A DNA stretch of 5,899 nucleotides, taken from NCBI GenBank assembly GCA_017397695.1, contig JAFQIF010000220.1, forward strand, positions 1-5,899, in the 5' to 3' direction. The position numbers and the translations under genes are program-made. The stretch is from Clostridia bacterium. GTDB lineage: Bacteria > Bacillota_A > Clostridia > Christensenellales > Aristaeellaceae. Every line of letters starts with the position of its first letter. Position 1 is the stretch's first letter. Positions 5,875 to 5,899 of this stretch are shown here, piece by piece. The notes beneath the pieces were generated by a model. It ran no database searches, was not told where the DNA came from, and was given only the letters and a program-made list of their open reading frames with translations.

Positions 5875-5899
5875 TCGTATCCCCCGTCTCTGCAAAAAA

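Noticed and set aside
5800..5899. CRISPR array suggested by the repeated GGGATGAAATCCC units
   Set aside because: Only two short palindromic units occur, with a 14-bp gap between them, no regular spacers and no cas gene in the window.

Overview
The window looks like chromosomal DNA from a GC-rich Clostridia-type Firmicute, possibly a gut Christensenellales relative. This is an inference from four things: strong Gram-positive Shine-Dalgarno sites, sigma-A promoters with extended -10 boxes, a clostridial-style cytidylate-kinase-like protein, and secreted SH3/RCC1-repeat proteins. No marker gene fixes the taxonomy. There is no rRNA, tRNA, CRISPR array, transposase or phage gene.

There are five convincing genes in two divergent groups separated by a 159-bp control region (3708-3866). 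The minus-strand group reads leftward. It starts with two tandem paralogous secreted proteins (SH3 domain plus a seven-blade RCC1-like propeller), SH3-RCC1 A (2616-3707) and B (1435-2604), which are translationally coupled. It ends with an AlaX-type alanyl-tRNA editing protein (198-1361), which has its own promoter. The plus-strand group is a cytidylate-kinase-like P-loop protein (3867-4487) followed after 2 bp by a patatin-like phospholipase (4490-5767), an evident two-gene operon with a strong extended -10 promoter and a near-perfect ribosome binding site.

Both ends of the window are non-coding and carry copies of one dispersed element: an 18-bp invariant core, CCGCGAAGCGAAGAAGGG, followed by two hairpins. 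The copies are inverted relative to each other, and each lies just 3' of the last gene of its group, core first, in the direction of transcription. The first hairpin differs between copies by paired (compensatory) changes, so a structured 3'-end element seems more likely than a chance palindrome. Left of the first copy, a 14-bp perfect inverted repeat (5-18 / 116-129) encloses 97 bp of unexplained sequence.

No complete defence or biosynthetic system can be shown here. The least explained parts are the twin-hairpin element, the tandem SH3-propeller pair (function unknown, B with an internal duplication), and the kinase-patatin pair, whose patatin has a long C-terminal region of unknown role.
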